The notes under the pieces: generated by a model
Database searches by the model: none
Told to the model about the DNA's origin: nothing
What the model saw: only the letters and a program-made list of their open reading frames with translations
Shown: piece after piece, positions 27,047-34,624 of the stretch
Layout of the letters: each line of letters starts with the position of its first letter
Position numbering within the stretch: the first letter of the stretch is position 1
Program-made: the position numbers and the translations under genes
Assembly (NCBI RefSeq): GCF_009184895.1
Contig: NZ_WESE01000005.1
Coordinates: 218,519-282,518, forward strand
Direction of reading: 5' to 3'
Origin: Nostocoides sp. F2B08
GTDB taxonomy: Bacteria > Actinomycetota > Actinomycetes > Actinomycetales > Dermatophilaceae
Length of the DNA stretch: 64,000 bases

Positions 27047-29277
27047 CGAACCGCACCTTCCTTCGTGATGACGAGATTGCCGTAGTCGTCGACCCGGACG
27101 ACGAACCCGGGGTGGACGGGGATCGTCGAGCCGAACTCCTCGACGATGGCGGGACCGGCGAAGGCGTCGCCGGCGCCGAGGCGCTCGCGGGCGTAGACGG
27201 TCGTCGGGACGTACCCGTCGGTGGCGTCGAAGCAGACGTCGCGGGTTCCTGTGACGGCCCGCTCGGCGAGCTCGCCGTCGCCGCCCGGGACGGCGAGGAT
27301 CTCCGGACGGGTGATCGGCCCGATGCCGGTGACGCGCAGGTTGACCCACTCGACGTGCTGGTCGCGGTCACCGCGGAAGTCGTAGCCGTAGAGCTGGCGG
27401 TGCTCGCTGTGGAAACGGTCGGCGATCGTCGCGACGAACCGCTCGTCGACGGGACCCTCGGGAGCCGGGACCCGGACCTCGAACGCCTGCCCGACGTAGC
27501 GGACGTCGATCGTGCGGTCGAAGCGATGCGACTCGAAGGAGAAGCCCTCCTTGTCCAGTGCGGCACGGGCCTTGCCGGTGAGGTCGTCGATGATGCCCTG
27601 GACCACCGCGTGGTCGAGCGCGGACTCGCGCGCCACATGGGTCTGCACGTAGTCGTTCTTGACGTCCACCGTGAGCAGCCCGAAGGCGCTGACGTTGCCT
27701 GGGTTCGGCGGCACGACGACCCCGGCGAGGTCGAGGATGTCGACGAGCCGGCAGGCGAGGAGCGATCCCGAGCCGCCGAAGGTCGTGAGCATGAAGTCGC
27801 GGACGTCGAGCCCTCGCTTGACGCTCACCTGGCGCAGGGCGTTCGCCTGGTTCCACGCCGAGATCTCGAGGATGCCGGTGGCGCAGCGCTCGAAGTCGAG
27901 TCCGAGCTTGCCGGCGAGGTTCTCGATGCCGGCGCGCGCGGCGTCCACATCGAGCGGGATCTCGCCGCCGAGCAGGTGCGGAGGGATCCGGCCGAGCGTG
28001 ACGTGCGCGTCGGTGATGGTCGGCTCGGTGCCGCCCTTGGCGTAGCAGAGCGGGCCGGGGTCGGCGCCGGCCGACTGCGGTCCGACCTTGAGCGCACCCT
28101 CGGGCGAGATCCATGCGATGGAGCCGCCGCCCGCGCCGACGGTCACGACGTCGATCATCGGGATCTTGCTCGGGTAGGCGCCGACCGAGCCCTCGGTCGT
28201 GAGCGTGGGCTGGCCGTCGAGGACGACCGAGACGTCGGTGCTCGTGCCGCCGCCGTCGCACGTGAGGACCTTCGGGAAGCCGGCCTTCTGCGCGATGAGC
28301 GCCGCGCCGAGCGCTCCCGCCGCCGGCCCGGACAGGACGGTGGTGATCGGCTGGTGCACGACCTCGTCGGCGGAGAGCACCCCACCGTTGGACTTCATGA
28401 CGTAGAACGGAATCCCACGGGGAGGCTCCGCCCCCCCGTGCACCCCCCCGGACTGCTCGGAGCTCGCTGCGCTCGCGCGACCCTCTGTTGCGTCGAACGA
28501 AGCTCCTTCGTCGCCGTTCGCCGAGACGAAGTCGGCGAGCCGGTCGTGGATGTTCGTCACGTAACGGCTGACGTTCGGCTTGACCGCCGCGTCGACGAGG
28601 GTGGTCATCGAGCGCTCGTACTCGCGGTACTCGCGCAGCACCTCGCTGCTGATCGAGACGACGGCCTCGGGATGCTCCGCGCGGAGGATGTCCCGCATCC
28701 GGAGCTCGTGGGCGTCGTTGGCGTAGGCGTGCAGGAAGCAGACGCCGATCGTCGTGATGCCCTTGTCCCGGAACCACCGGGCGACCGTGCGGGCCTGCTC
28801 CTCGTCGAACGGCCGGATCTCGCCGCCCTCGAAGTCCATCCGGCCCGCGACCGTGCGCACCCGGTCGGCCGGCACGATCCGCTCCGGCTTGACCCAGAAG
28901 TACGAGTTGCCGTATCCGTCCGGCACCGACTGGCGGGCGATCTCGAGCATGAACTCGTAGCCCTCGGTCGTGATGAAGCCGAGCTGCTCGACCTTGCCCT
29001 CGAGGAGCTTGTTCGTTGCCACGGTCGTGCCGTGCGAGACGGCCGTGATGTCGGTGCCGCTCGCGCCCATCAAGCCGAGGATCTTCTCGATTCCGGTGAT
29101 GAACCCGTCGGCCGGGTTGCTCGGCGTGCTCGGGGTCTTCGTCGTGAGCAGCTCGCCCGAGTCCTCGTCGACGGCGACGACGTCGGTGAAGGTGCCGCCG
29201 GTGTCGATCCCGATGCGGATCCGCCGGTGCTCACTCGTGCTGATGTCCCTGGCCTGGTCGGCCGTCACTTCCGTCAT
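27043..29277 (-). CDS. Hydantoinase A/oxoprolinase family protein
   Basis: A 744-residue HyuA-type subunit with an ASKHA ATP-binding fold. RIGIDTGGTFTDVVAVDEDSG near residue 20, SHGTTVATNKLLEGK near 82 and LSGPAAGALGA are diagnostic. The ATG at 29277 is chosen because the family motif begins 18 residues later; longer frames run into the operator. An unusual low-complexity insertion of about 30 residues lies before FYVMKSNGGVLS (around residues 252-285), encoded by palindrome-rich DNA. The protein is otherwise complete. Together with HyuB it should couple ATP hydrolysis to cleavage of a cyclic amide. Confidence 0.92.
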   Translation of the reverse strand: MTEVTADQARDISTSEHRRIRIGIDTGGTFTDVVAVDEDSGELLTTKTPSTPSNPADGFITGIEKILGLMGASGTDITAVSHGTTVATNKLLEGKVEQLGFITTEGYEFMLEIARQSVPDGYGNSYFWVKPERIVPADRVRTVAGRMDFEGGEIRPFDEEQARTVARWFRDKGITTIGVCFLHAYANDAHELRMRDILRAEHPEAVVSISSEVLREYREYERSMTTLVDAAVKPNVSRYVTNIHDRLADFVSANGDEGASFDATEGRASAASSEQSGGVHGGAEPPRGIPFYVMKSNGGVLSADEVVHQPITTVLSGPAAGALGAALIAQKAGFPKVLTCDGGGTSTDVSVVLDGQPTLTTEGSVGAYPSKIPMIDVVTVGAGGGSIAWISPEGALKVGPQSAGADPGPLCYAKGGTEPTITDAHVTLGRIPPHLLGGEIPLDVDAARAGIENLAGKLGLDFERCATGILEISAWNQANALRQVSVKRGLDVRDFMLTTFGGSGSLLACRLVDILDLAGVVVPPNPGNVSAFGLLTVDVKNDYVQTHVARESALDHAVVQGIIDDLTGKARAALDKEGFSFESHRFDRTIDVRYVGQAFEVRVPAPEGPVDERFVATIADRFHSEHRQLYGYDFRGDRDQHVEWVNLRVTGIGPITRPEILAVPGGDGELAERAVTGTRDVCFDATDGYVPTTVYARERLGAGDAFAGPAIVEEFGSTIPVHPGFVVRVDDYGNLVITKEGAVR
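28412..28520 (-). repeat. In-frame palindrome-rich insertion inside hyuA
   Basis: This stretch contains three clustered palindromes: GGGGAGGCTCCGCCCCCC, GAGCTCGCTGCGCTCGCGCG and CGAACGAAGCTCCTTCGTCG. It encodes a Gly/Ala/Ser/Glu-rich segment absent from typical HyuA proteins, between the helix ending RLADFVS and the core motif FYVMKSNGG. It keeps the reading frame. Such sequences normally look intergenic, so a mobile hairpin that landed in a permissive loop is likely. Confidence 0.6.
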
Positions 29278-29311
29278 GCGTCCATCAAACCGTCGAGCCG
29301 CGCGTCGATCG

Positions 29312-29328
29312 TTGGCAGTCCTTGCCAA
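29312..29328 (-). promoter_or_regulatory. Candidate PucR operator before hyuA
   Basis: A perfect palindrome TTGGCA-GTCCT-TGCCAA, 35 bases from the hyuA ATG; the symmetry extends to nine-base arms (TCGTTGGCA / TGCCAACGA, 29309-29331). The core CNTTGG recalls, from memory, the PucR box of Bacillus subtilis. Confidence 0.7.
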
Positions 29329-29462
29329 CGACCGGGCGCTCCTCCGGCAGACCTCGCCAGACCGCATGACGCGACGTGGATAGGACGTCTACTCCGCCAG
29401 GAGACAGATGCTCCCCGGGGAGACCTTCGGTTCGTGCCGAGACCGCAATGTCCGGTGATCGG

Positions 29463-29499
29463 CGGAGGTTGTGTCGCGCGACGGAGGTTGTGTCGCGCG
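29463..29499. repeat. Two direct repeats of 18 bp
   Basis: CGGAGGTTGTGTCGCGCG occurs at 29463-29480 and 29482-29499, period 19. It lies in the gap between hyuA and the pyridoxamine-oxidase-like gene. Its TGTCGCGCGG end resembles part of the 62-bp repeat family, possibly by chance. Confidence 0.5.
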
Positions 29500-29540
29500 G
29501 GAACGGACCGGCGGCGGTATGCGTCGGGCGCCGCGGCGGG

Positions 29541-29963
29541 TCAGATCGCCCAGTCCGGGGACCGGTCGAGCACGAACCGCCGACCACGGACCTTGTCGAC
29601 GTCGATGGCGAAGACGTGGTCCTTCCTCGTCGGGACCCATGGTCGGAGCCGGGCCACGACGTCGGCGGTGCCCGGCTCGTCGGTGATCTCCCGCGCGATG
29701 CCGTGCACGAGCACGCTCCACGCGTGGTCCTCGTCGTAGTGGTCGGTCTGCAGGGCGACGTCGTCCTCGATCTTCAGGGCGAAGAACTTCGACCCCTCGG
29801 CGGTTCGGAAGACGATGCGCGACCCGTCGACGACGTAGTTCACGGGGGTGATGCGGGTCCTGCCTCGAAGGCGGTATCCGATCCGACCGAAGGACGTGGA
29901 GCGCAGCAGCTGCCAGCTCTCCTCACGGCCGATCTTGCTCACCACGCCGTCACCGCGCGTCAT
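29541..29963 (-). CDS. Pyridoxamine 5'-phosphate oxidase family protein
   Basis: A 140-residue split-barrel flavin/F420-binding-type protein. SWQLLRSTSFGRIGYRLRGRTRITPVNYVVDG and TAEGSKFFALKIEDDVALQTDH follow the pattern of small PPOX-like proteins, which bind FMN, F420 or haem. The ATG at 29963 follows GGAAGGGATCGCG; the longer frame is not supported. It stands alone, between hyuA's upstream region and a divergent-free two-component operon. Function is unknown beyond the fold. Confidence 0.85.
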   Translation of the reverse strand: MTRGDGVVSKIGREESWQLLRSTSFGRIGYRLRGRTRITPVNYVVDGSRIVFRTAEGSKFFALKIEDDVALQTDHYDEDHAWSVLVHGIAREITDEPGTADVVARLRPWVPTRKDHVFAIDVDKVRGRRFVLDRSPDWAI

Positions 29964-30039
29964 CGCGATCCCTTCCGCCGAGCGATGGACACCACCGGTG
30001 TCCTCCGGTGCAACCCTATGCCCCGACGTCCCGTCACCG

Positions 30040-31149
30040 TCAGGAGTGTGACGCACCGCTTCGAGGAAGGACCAGCGTGAAGGTCGCACCCTGTCCCCGG
30101 CCCGCGCTTCTCGCGGTCAGAGTGCCCCCGTGGGCGGTCGCGATCCGCCGGGAGACCGTCAGGCCGATTCCGGAGCCCTCGTCTCCGGACCCCTGCTCGG
30201 GCCGCCGTCTACCCGGCACCCGGTAGAAGCGCTCGAAGACCCTCTCGACATCGGCGGGGTCGAGACCCTCACCGGTGTCCTCGACGCGTGTCACCAGCGT
30301 CTCACCGGCGGACTCGACCGACACGCTCACGCGGCCCCCCGAGGGGGTCGCCCGGAGCGCATTGCCGACGAGGTTGGTGATGACCTGGGCGACGCGGTCG
30401 GCGTCGACCTCCGCACGCAGCGGTGGGTCACCGACCCGCACGACCAGCTCGACGCCGGCATCCTCTGCCTGGGGGCGCAGCCGCTCGGCGGCCTGACGCA
30501 CGACCTCGGTGAGGTCGGTCTCCTTCACCGAGAGGTCGAGACGCCCCTCCTCGGCCCGGGAGAGGGAGGACAGGTCGTCGGAGAGCCGGCGCAGCCGGCG
30601 CAGCTCGCCGGAGACCAGCGCGAGCGTCTCGTCGTCGGCGGGGAGAATCCCGTCGATCATCCCCTCGACGTAGCCGTCGACGACGGTGAGGGGAGTCCGC
30701 ATCTCGTGGGCGACCTCACCGAGCAGCCGGACCCGCCGTTCCTCGGTCTCCCGGAGGGATGCGCCCAGCGTGCGCACGCTGTCGGCGAGGTCGTCCAGCT
30801 CGCGGGTGCCGGGTGCGGGCACGTCGACGTCGTACCTCCCCGAGGCCATCTCCTGGGTCGCCGAGCTGAGCCGCTCGAGCGGACGCGCCAACCGGTATGC
30901 GGCCGCCGCACCGATGGCGGCGGCTGCGAGGGCCCCGACACCCACTCCGACGAGCAGGGCCGAGTCCACGGCGGCGACGAACTGGTCGCGCATCATCCGT
31001 CCGGTACCGGGACCGCCACCGAGGCCCCGCATCCTGCGGTCCAGGGCCTGCGGTGCGAGGACCCGCACGAGGAGGAACGTGGCGGCGGCCCCCACCGCGG
31101 CGACGAGCAGATGGCTGACCACGAGCCTGACGGTGAGCCGGTTCATCAT
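30040..31149 (-). CDS. Sensor histidine kinase
   Basis: A 369-residue membrane kinase. Two hydrophobic helices (about residues 8-30 and 64-85) flank a short extracytoplasmic loop rich in Arg, Met and Gly. A HAMP domain follows (to about 137), then the dimerisation box with His148 in EVAHEMRTPL and an ATPase domain with N box NLVGNALRATP near 255 and G boxes DTGEGLDPADV and GSGIGL. Its start overlaps the response-regulator stop by 4 bases. The signal is unknown; the loop has no clear sensor fold. Confidence 0.95.
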   Translation of the reverse strand: MMNRLTVRLVVSHLLVAAVGAAATFLLVRVLAPQALDRRMRGLGGGPGTGRMMRDQFVAAVDSALLVGVGVGALAAAAIGAAAAYRLARPLERLSSATQEMASGRYDVDVPAPGTRELDDLADSVRTLGASLRETEERRVRLLGEVAHEMRTPLTVVDGYVEGMIDGILPADDETLALVSGELRRLRRLSDDLSSLSRAEEGRLDLSVKETDLTEVVRQAAERLRPQAEDAGVELVVRVGDPPLRAEVDADRVAQVITNLVGNALRATPSGGRVSVSVESAGETLVTRVEDTGEGLDPADVERVFERFYRVPGRRRPEQGSGDEGSGIGLTVSRRIATAHGGTLTARSAGRGQGATFTLVLPRSGASHS

Positions 31150-31892
31150 GTGCTCCCGCCGCGGCCCGGTCCCGCTGACGACGGCTCCCCGATGAACTTG
31201 TAGCCGACGCCGCGAACGGTGGCGATGAGTTCGGGAGCAACGGCGTCGTCTCCGAGCGCGCTCCGGATGCTCCGGACGTGCACGTCGACGACACGCTCGT
31301 CGCCGTAGAAGTCGTATCCCCAGACCTCCTCCAGAAGCTGGGCGCGGGAGAAGACGCGTCCCGGTGATCTGGCGAGAGCGCGCAGGAGGTCGAACTCGAG
31401 GGCGGACAGGGACACCGGCGACCCGTTGCGCGTGATCTCGCGACGCGACTCGTCGATGGTCAGGCCGACGAAGGTGAGCGGCCCGCCCCGCCCGCCGCCG
31501 GTCGGATCCTCGCCCTCGGGGATCCGCGAACGGCGCAGCACGGTCCGGACCCGGGCGACGACCTCACGCGGACTGAACGGCTTGGTCACGTAGTCGTCGG
31601 CACCACCCGAGAGGCCGATGATGCGGTCCACCTCCTCGGCGCGCGCCGTGACGAGGATGACGTAGACGTCCGACGTGCGGCGCAGGATCCGCAGCACCTC
31701 GAGCCCGTCGAGGTCCGGGAGGCCGATGTCGAGGAGCACGAGGTCGGGTGGGTCCTGGCTCTCCGTCGCCTCGTGGAGGGCGTCGGCACCGGTGCCCGCC
31801 AGGACGACCTCGAACCCGTCGGCCTCGAGGTAGGCCCGGAGCAGCTCGCGGATCGACGGCTCGTCGTCGACGACGAGGATGCGGCGCGCCAT
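31146..31892 (-). CDS. OmpR/PhoB-family response regulator
   Basis: A 248-residue regulator, first gene of the two-component operon. The receiver domain has the acidic pocket DDE (residues 9-11), phosphoacceptor Asp55 in LLDIGLPD, Thr82 and Lys104 in VTKPFSP. A Gly/Arg linker leads to the winged-helix DNA-binding domain (LSALEFDLLRALARSPGRVFSRAQLLEEVWGYDF, then VDVHVRSIRSALGDD). The DUF2202 gene downstream-adjacent on the map carries TTCAC direct repeats in its promoter at 11-bp phase, a plausible target (inference). Confidence 0.96.
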   Translation of the reverse strand: MARRILVVDDEPSIRELLRAYLEADGFEVVLAGTGADALHEATESQDPPDLVLLDIGLPDLDGLEVLRILRRTSDVYVILVTARAEEVDRIIGLSGGADDYVTKPFSPREVVARVRTVLRRSRIPEGEDPTGGGRGGPLTFVGLTIDESRREITRNGSPVSLSALEFDLLRALARSPGRVFSRAQLLEEVWGYDFYGDERVVDVHVRSIRSALGDDAVAPELIATVRGVGYKFIGEPSSAGPGRGGST

Positions 31893-32040
31893 GGTGCCTT
31901 GAGCTCCTTCCGCGTGCGGTTCTTCCCGCCCGGCAACGACCGGACCGGGGACCCTCCGAGCGTAGGGCCCCCGGTCTTGCTCACCGGTCCGAGGTCGTGG
32001 GCGTCACGTCAACCGGCCGTGTCGTCATTCGGCTGTGTGT

Positions 32041-32856
32041 TCATTCGCTCGTGTCGTCGTTCTCGAGCTGGTCCCGGAGCCAGCAGTCGCTCAGACCCGC
32101 GCTCGGTCCGGGACCCCAGGGACGGATGCCGTCCTCGTCGCTCGGCGACTGGCGGAGCATCTGTCCGTTGCCCGGCCCACGGCCCGTGCCGCCGCCCTGG
32201 CCGACGTTGCCCCACGGCCCGTTCTGCATCGGCCCGTTGTGCCGGCCGGGGCGGTACCGCATACCGTCCCCGGTGCCGTCGGGCAGGCCGCCTTCTGAGG
32301 CCATGGTGTAGGTGGTCAGGTGGTGCTGGGAGCCGGCGAGGAGACGTTCGAGCACGGTGCGGACATCGGCCTGGTCGGTCTCCTCGATCATCGCCTCGAG
32401 ATCGGCGATGTCCCGCTCCTCGAGCTCGATCCCGACCTGGAAGGCCGCATCGAGACTCCCGCTTCCCTCGCTCAGCCATCGGTCGTAGAGGGACTGGAGC
32501 TCGGGGAAGGCATAACTGCCGGCCTCCAGACCGTCGGAGGGGTCTGCGACGCCGTAGCGCTCGAGCAGCAGGCCGACCTGGTCGAAGTGGCGCTGCTCGC
32601 TCGTCGTGATCCGGCTCATCGGGCGGGCGCCGTCATGCTCGATGGCGAGTGCCGCATACAGGTCGCGCGCCATCCGCTCCTCCTCGCGGGTGAAGCGCAG
32701 CTGCTCTGCCAGCCCTGGGTCGAGCGCGGCCGCTGTGGCCACCGCAGGGGCGGGCGTCGTGGTCTGCGCCGTTCCGACCGCCTGTGCCGTGGCCGCGAGC
32801 CCGACGAGCGATGCCGCCGAGACGACGACCAGGATGTTGCGTGTCATGGTCTTCAT
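32041..32856 (-). CDS. DUF2202 ferritin-like secreted protein
   Basis: A 271-residue protein with a clear signal peptide (MKTMTRNILVVVSAASLVGLAATAQA) and a four-helix ferritin-like DUF2202 domain of about residues 45-185. Acidic/His positions in FTREEERMARDLYAAL, SEQRHFDQVGLLLERYG and GIELEERDIADLEAMIEE could bind metals. The C-terminal 80 residues are rich in Gly, Pro, Asn and Met, and look disordered. A strong GAAGGAGG precedes the ATG. It lies before the two-component operon on the same strand; function is unknown, metal or redox stress is a guess. Confidence 0.85.
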   Translation of the reverse strand: MKTMTRNILVVVSAASLVGLAATAQAVGTAQTTTPAPAVATAAALDPGLAEQLRFTREEERMARDLYAALAIEHDGARPMSRITTSEQRHFDQVGLLLERYGVADPSDGLEAGSYAFPELQSLYDRWLSEGSGSLDAAFQVGIELEERDIADLEAMIEETDQADVRTVLERLLAGSQHHLTTYTMASEGGLPDGTGDGMRYRPGRHNGPMQNGPWGNVGQGGGTGRGPGNGQMLRQSPSDEDGIRPWGPGPSAGLSDCWLRDQLENDDTSE

Positions 32857-32911
32857 CGGGTCCTCCTTCGTGAGATCGATCTGCTGATGCAATCGATTCA
32901 ACGCGGAGCCC

Positions 32912-32950
32912 GTGAAGGGCCCCGGCCGGAGTTCGTGAAGGCTCTGTGAA
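32912..32950 (-). promoter_or_regulatory. PHO-box-like TTCAC direct repeats
   Basis: On the minus strand, TTCACAGAGCC is followed immediately by TTCACGAACTCC, and a third TTCAC comes 23 bases later. The 11-bp phase is what tandem OmpR-family regulators prefer, and TTCAC repeats at 11 bases resemble the actinobacterial PHO box. The site lies 56-94 bases upstream of the DUF2202 start. Confidence 0.45.
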
Positions 32951-33056
32951 TCCGGAAGGAGCTGCGACAGTGAGGCCCCGCGACGCCGGTGTGCCGGATC
33001 GGCGTCATCGCACTGCGTCGGCACACCGCTGCCGGGTCCCCGCCCCCGGTGCCGCC

Positions 33057-33971
33057 TCAGTGCGGGAAGGACGTCTTCGCGGGCGCCTCGAGATCATCGC
33101 GGTGGTTGCGGATGAGGTCGAGGTTGCGGTCGCGCAGGTGGTCGAACGCCTGCGGGATGTTCGAGCCCGGAGTGAGCGAGGCAAGGGCCTCGTCGGGGTC
33201 GAGCCGGGCCGAGACCCAGCCCTCGTGCGAGGCAGCCTTGGCGACGATGTGACCGATCGGCGTGACGATGTGGCTGTTGCCGAAGAAGTGCACCCCGGCC
33301 GGGTCGATTCCGGTCGCGTTCGGGGCGACGATGAACACGTGGTTGTCGTATGCGCGAGCCCGCGAGGTGAGCTCGAAGACGTCCGCCGAGCGCAGCAGCG
33401 CCGTCGGCCGGAGGATCACCTCGGCCCCCCGCACCGCCTGGATGCGGGACAGCTCGGGGTAGTCGCCGTCGAAGCAGATGATCATGCCGATCCGGCCGAG
33501 GTCGGTATCGCACACGGCCACCGTGTCACCGGGGGTGACCCAGCCGCCGCCCGAGACGGCCTCGCTGCAGAACGGGTGCGTCTTGCGGTACACCCCGAGG
33601 ATGGCGCCGTCCCGGTCGATGAGCACCGCCGAGTTGTACACGATGCCGCGCTCCGGACCGCGCTCGTAGGTGCCGACGCACAGGACCGCGTCCAGCTCGC
33701 GAGCAAGGTCGGCGAAGGGAGCGACGAGGGTATGCGTGGCGTCCCCGCGCGCGGGAAGCTCGCTCACGAGGTCCCACAGGTCCTCGGTCGAGCAGTCCGG
33801 CGTGAAGCCGGTCGTCACCGTCTCCGGCAGCACGATGAGCTCCGCGCTGGTCGCCTCGTGACAGCGCCGCGTCCACATGATCGCGTGCTCGATGTTGGCC
33901 TGGACAGACTCGGGGGACAGCGGCTCGGTGCGCGGGGCGACCTGCACCGCGGCCGCGGTGAAGGCCCTCAT
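33057..33971 (-). CDS. Nitrilase-superfamily amidohydrolase
   Basis: A 304-residue carbon-nitrogen hydrolase with the catalytic triad Glu50 (LIVLPE), Lys130 (YRKTHPF) and Cys166 (IICFDGDYPE). It is cytosolic and of normal family length. Its start overlaps the coxG-like stop by 4 bases, making it the last gene of the Mo-hydroxylase operon, so its substrate is probably a product of that pathway. Candidates are malonamate (omega-amidase reaction giving malonate and ammonia) or ureidomalonate (ureidomalonase reaction). The sequence cannot choose between them. Confidence 0.9.
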   Translation of the reverse strand: MRAFTAAAVQVAPRTEPLSPESVQANIEHAIMWTRRCHEATSAELIVLPETVTTGFTPDCSTEDLWDLVSELPARGDATHTLVAPFADLARELDAVLCVGTYERGPERGIVYNSAVLIDRDGAILGVYRKTHPFCSEAVSGGGWVTPGDTVAVCDTDLGRIGMIICFDGDYPELSRIQAVRGAEVILRPTALLRSADVFELTSRARAYDNHVFIVAPNATGIDPAGVHFFGNSHIVTPIGHIVAKAASHEGWVSARLDPDEALASLTPGSNIPQAFDHLRDRNLDLIRNHRDDLEAPAKTSFPH

Positions 33972-34624
33972 CGCCGCCGCCCGAGCCGCGAGCCGAGCAG
34001 GACGCCGATGGCGACGAGCGCACCTCCGAGGACGGTGCCGAGCACGAAGCCCTTGGCATCGCCGAGGTCGAAGCCCCCCGGTGCGGGCGCCCGCCCGGCG
34101 TAGACCGCACCGACCCCGGGCGTGGGGGCCTGCGCCGCCGGGGCTCCGGCCATGGCGAGCTCCGGCTCGACGGCGACCGCACCGCCGGTCGCGATGTCGT
34201 TGTCGAGCGCGGTGAAGAACTCGCCTGCCATCTTCCGGGTCACGCCGGCGAGCATCCGCTGACCGACCCCGCCGATCGTCCCGCCGACGGTCGCGTCGGC
34301 GTCGTAGGAGAGCACCGTGCCACCGCCGTCGTGCGGCGCGAGCCGCACGTCGACGACCGCGTCGATCGTCCCGGGAGCGCCGCTGCCGCTCGCCTTCATC
34401 CGCAAGGACTGCGGCTCGTCCTTGTCCGTGATGGCCACCTGACCGTCATACGTTCCCTTGATCGCCGCCACACCGGCGGTGACGCGCATGGCGTACTCGT
34501 CGGGGCCGGTCGTGGTCAGGCTCTCGCAGCCGGGCAGGCACCGGGCGAGCACGGCGGGGTCGAGCATGGCTCCCCAGACCTGGTCGACCGGCGCGGTGAG
34601 GGTGTTGCTTCCGGAGATCTTCAT
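33968..34624 (-). CDS. CoxG-like SRPBCC protein
   Basis: A 218-residue protein. The first 150 residues form a SRPBCC domain of the carbon monoxide dehydrogenase subunit G type (MKISGSNTLTAPVDQVWGAMLDPAVLARCLPGCE in pattern). The C-terminus carries one hydrophobic helix (LGTVLGGALVAIGVLLG) and a basic tail, so it should be tethered to the membrane. In other systems CoxG helps place Cox-type molybdenum enzymes at the membrane. Both ends overlap neighbours by 4 bases. Confidence 0.9.
   Translation of the reverse strand: MKISGSNTLTAPVDQVWGAMLDPAVLARCLPGCESLTTTGPDEYAMRVTAGVAAIKGTYDGQVAITDKDEPQSLRMKASGSGAPGTIDAVVDVRLAPHDGGGTVLSYDADATVGGTIGGVGQRMLAGVTRKMAGEFFTALDNDIATGGAVAVEPELAMAGAPAAQAPTPGVGAVYAGRAPAPGGFDLGDAKGFVLGTVLGGALVAIGVLLGSRLGRRR

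Noticed and set aside
26980..29739. A 919-residue open frame on the plus strand
   Set aside because: It is antisense to hyuA/hyuB and has the Arg/Asp/Val-rich composition that GC-rich codon bias gives in shadow frames; no family motif is seen.
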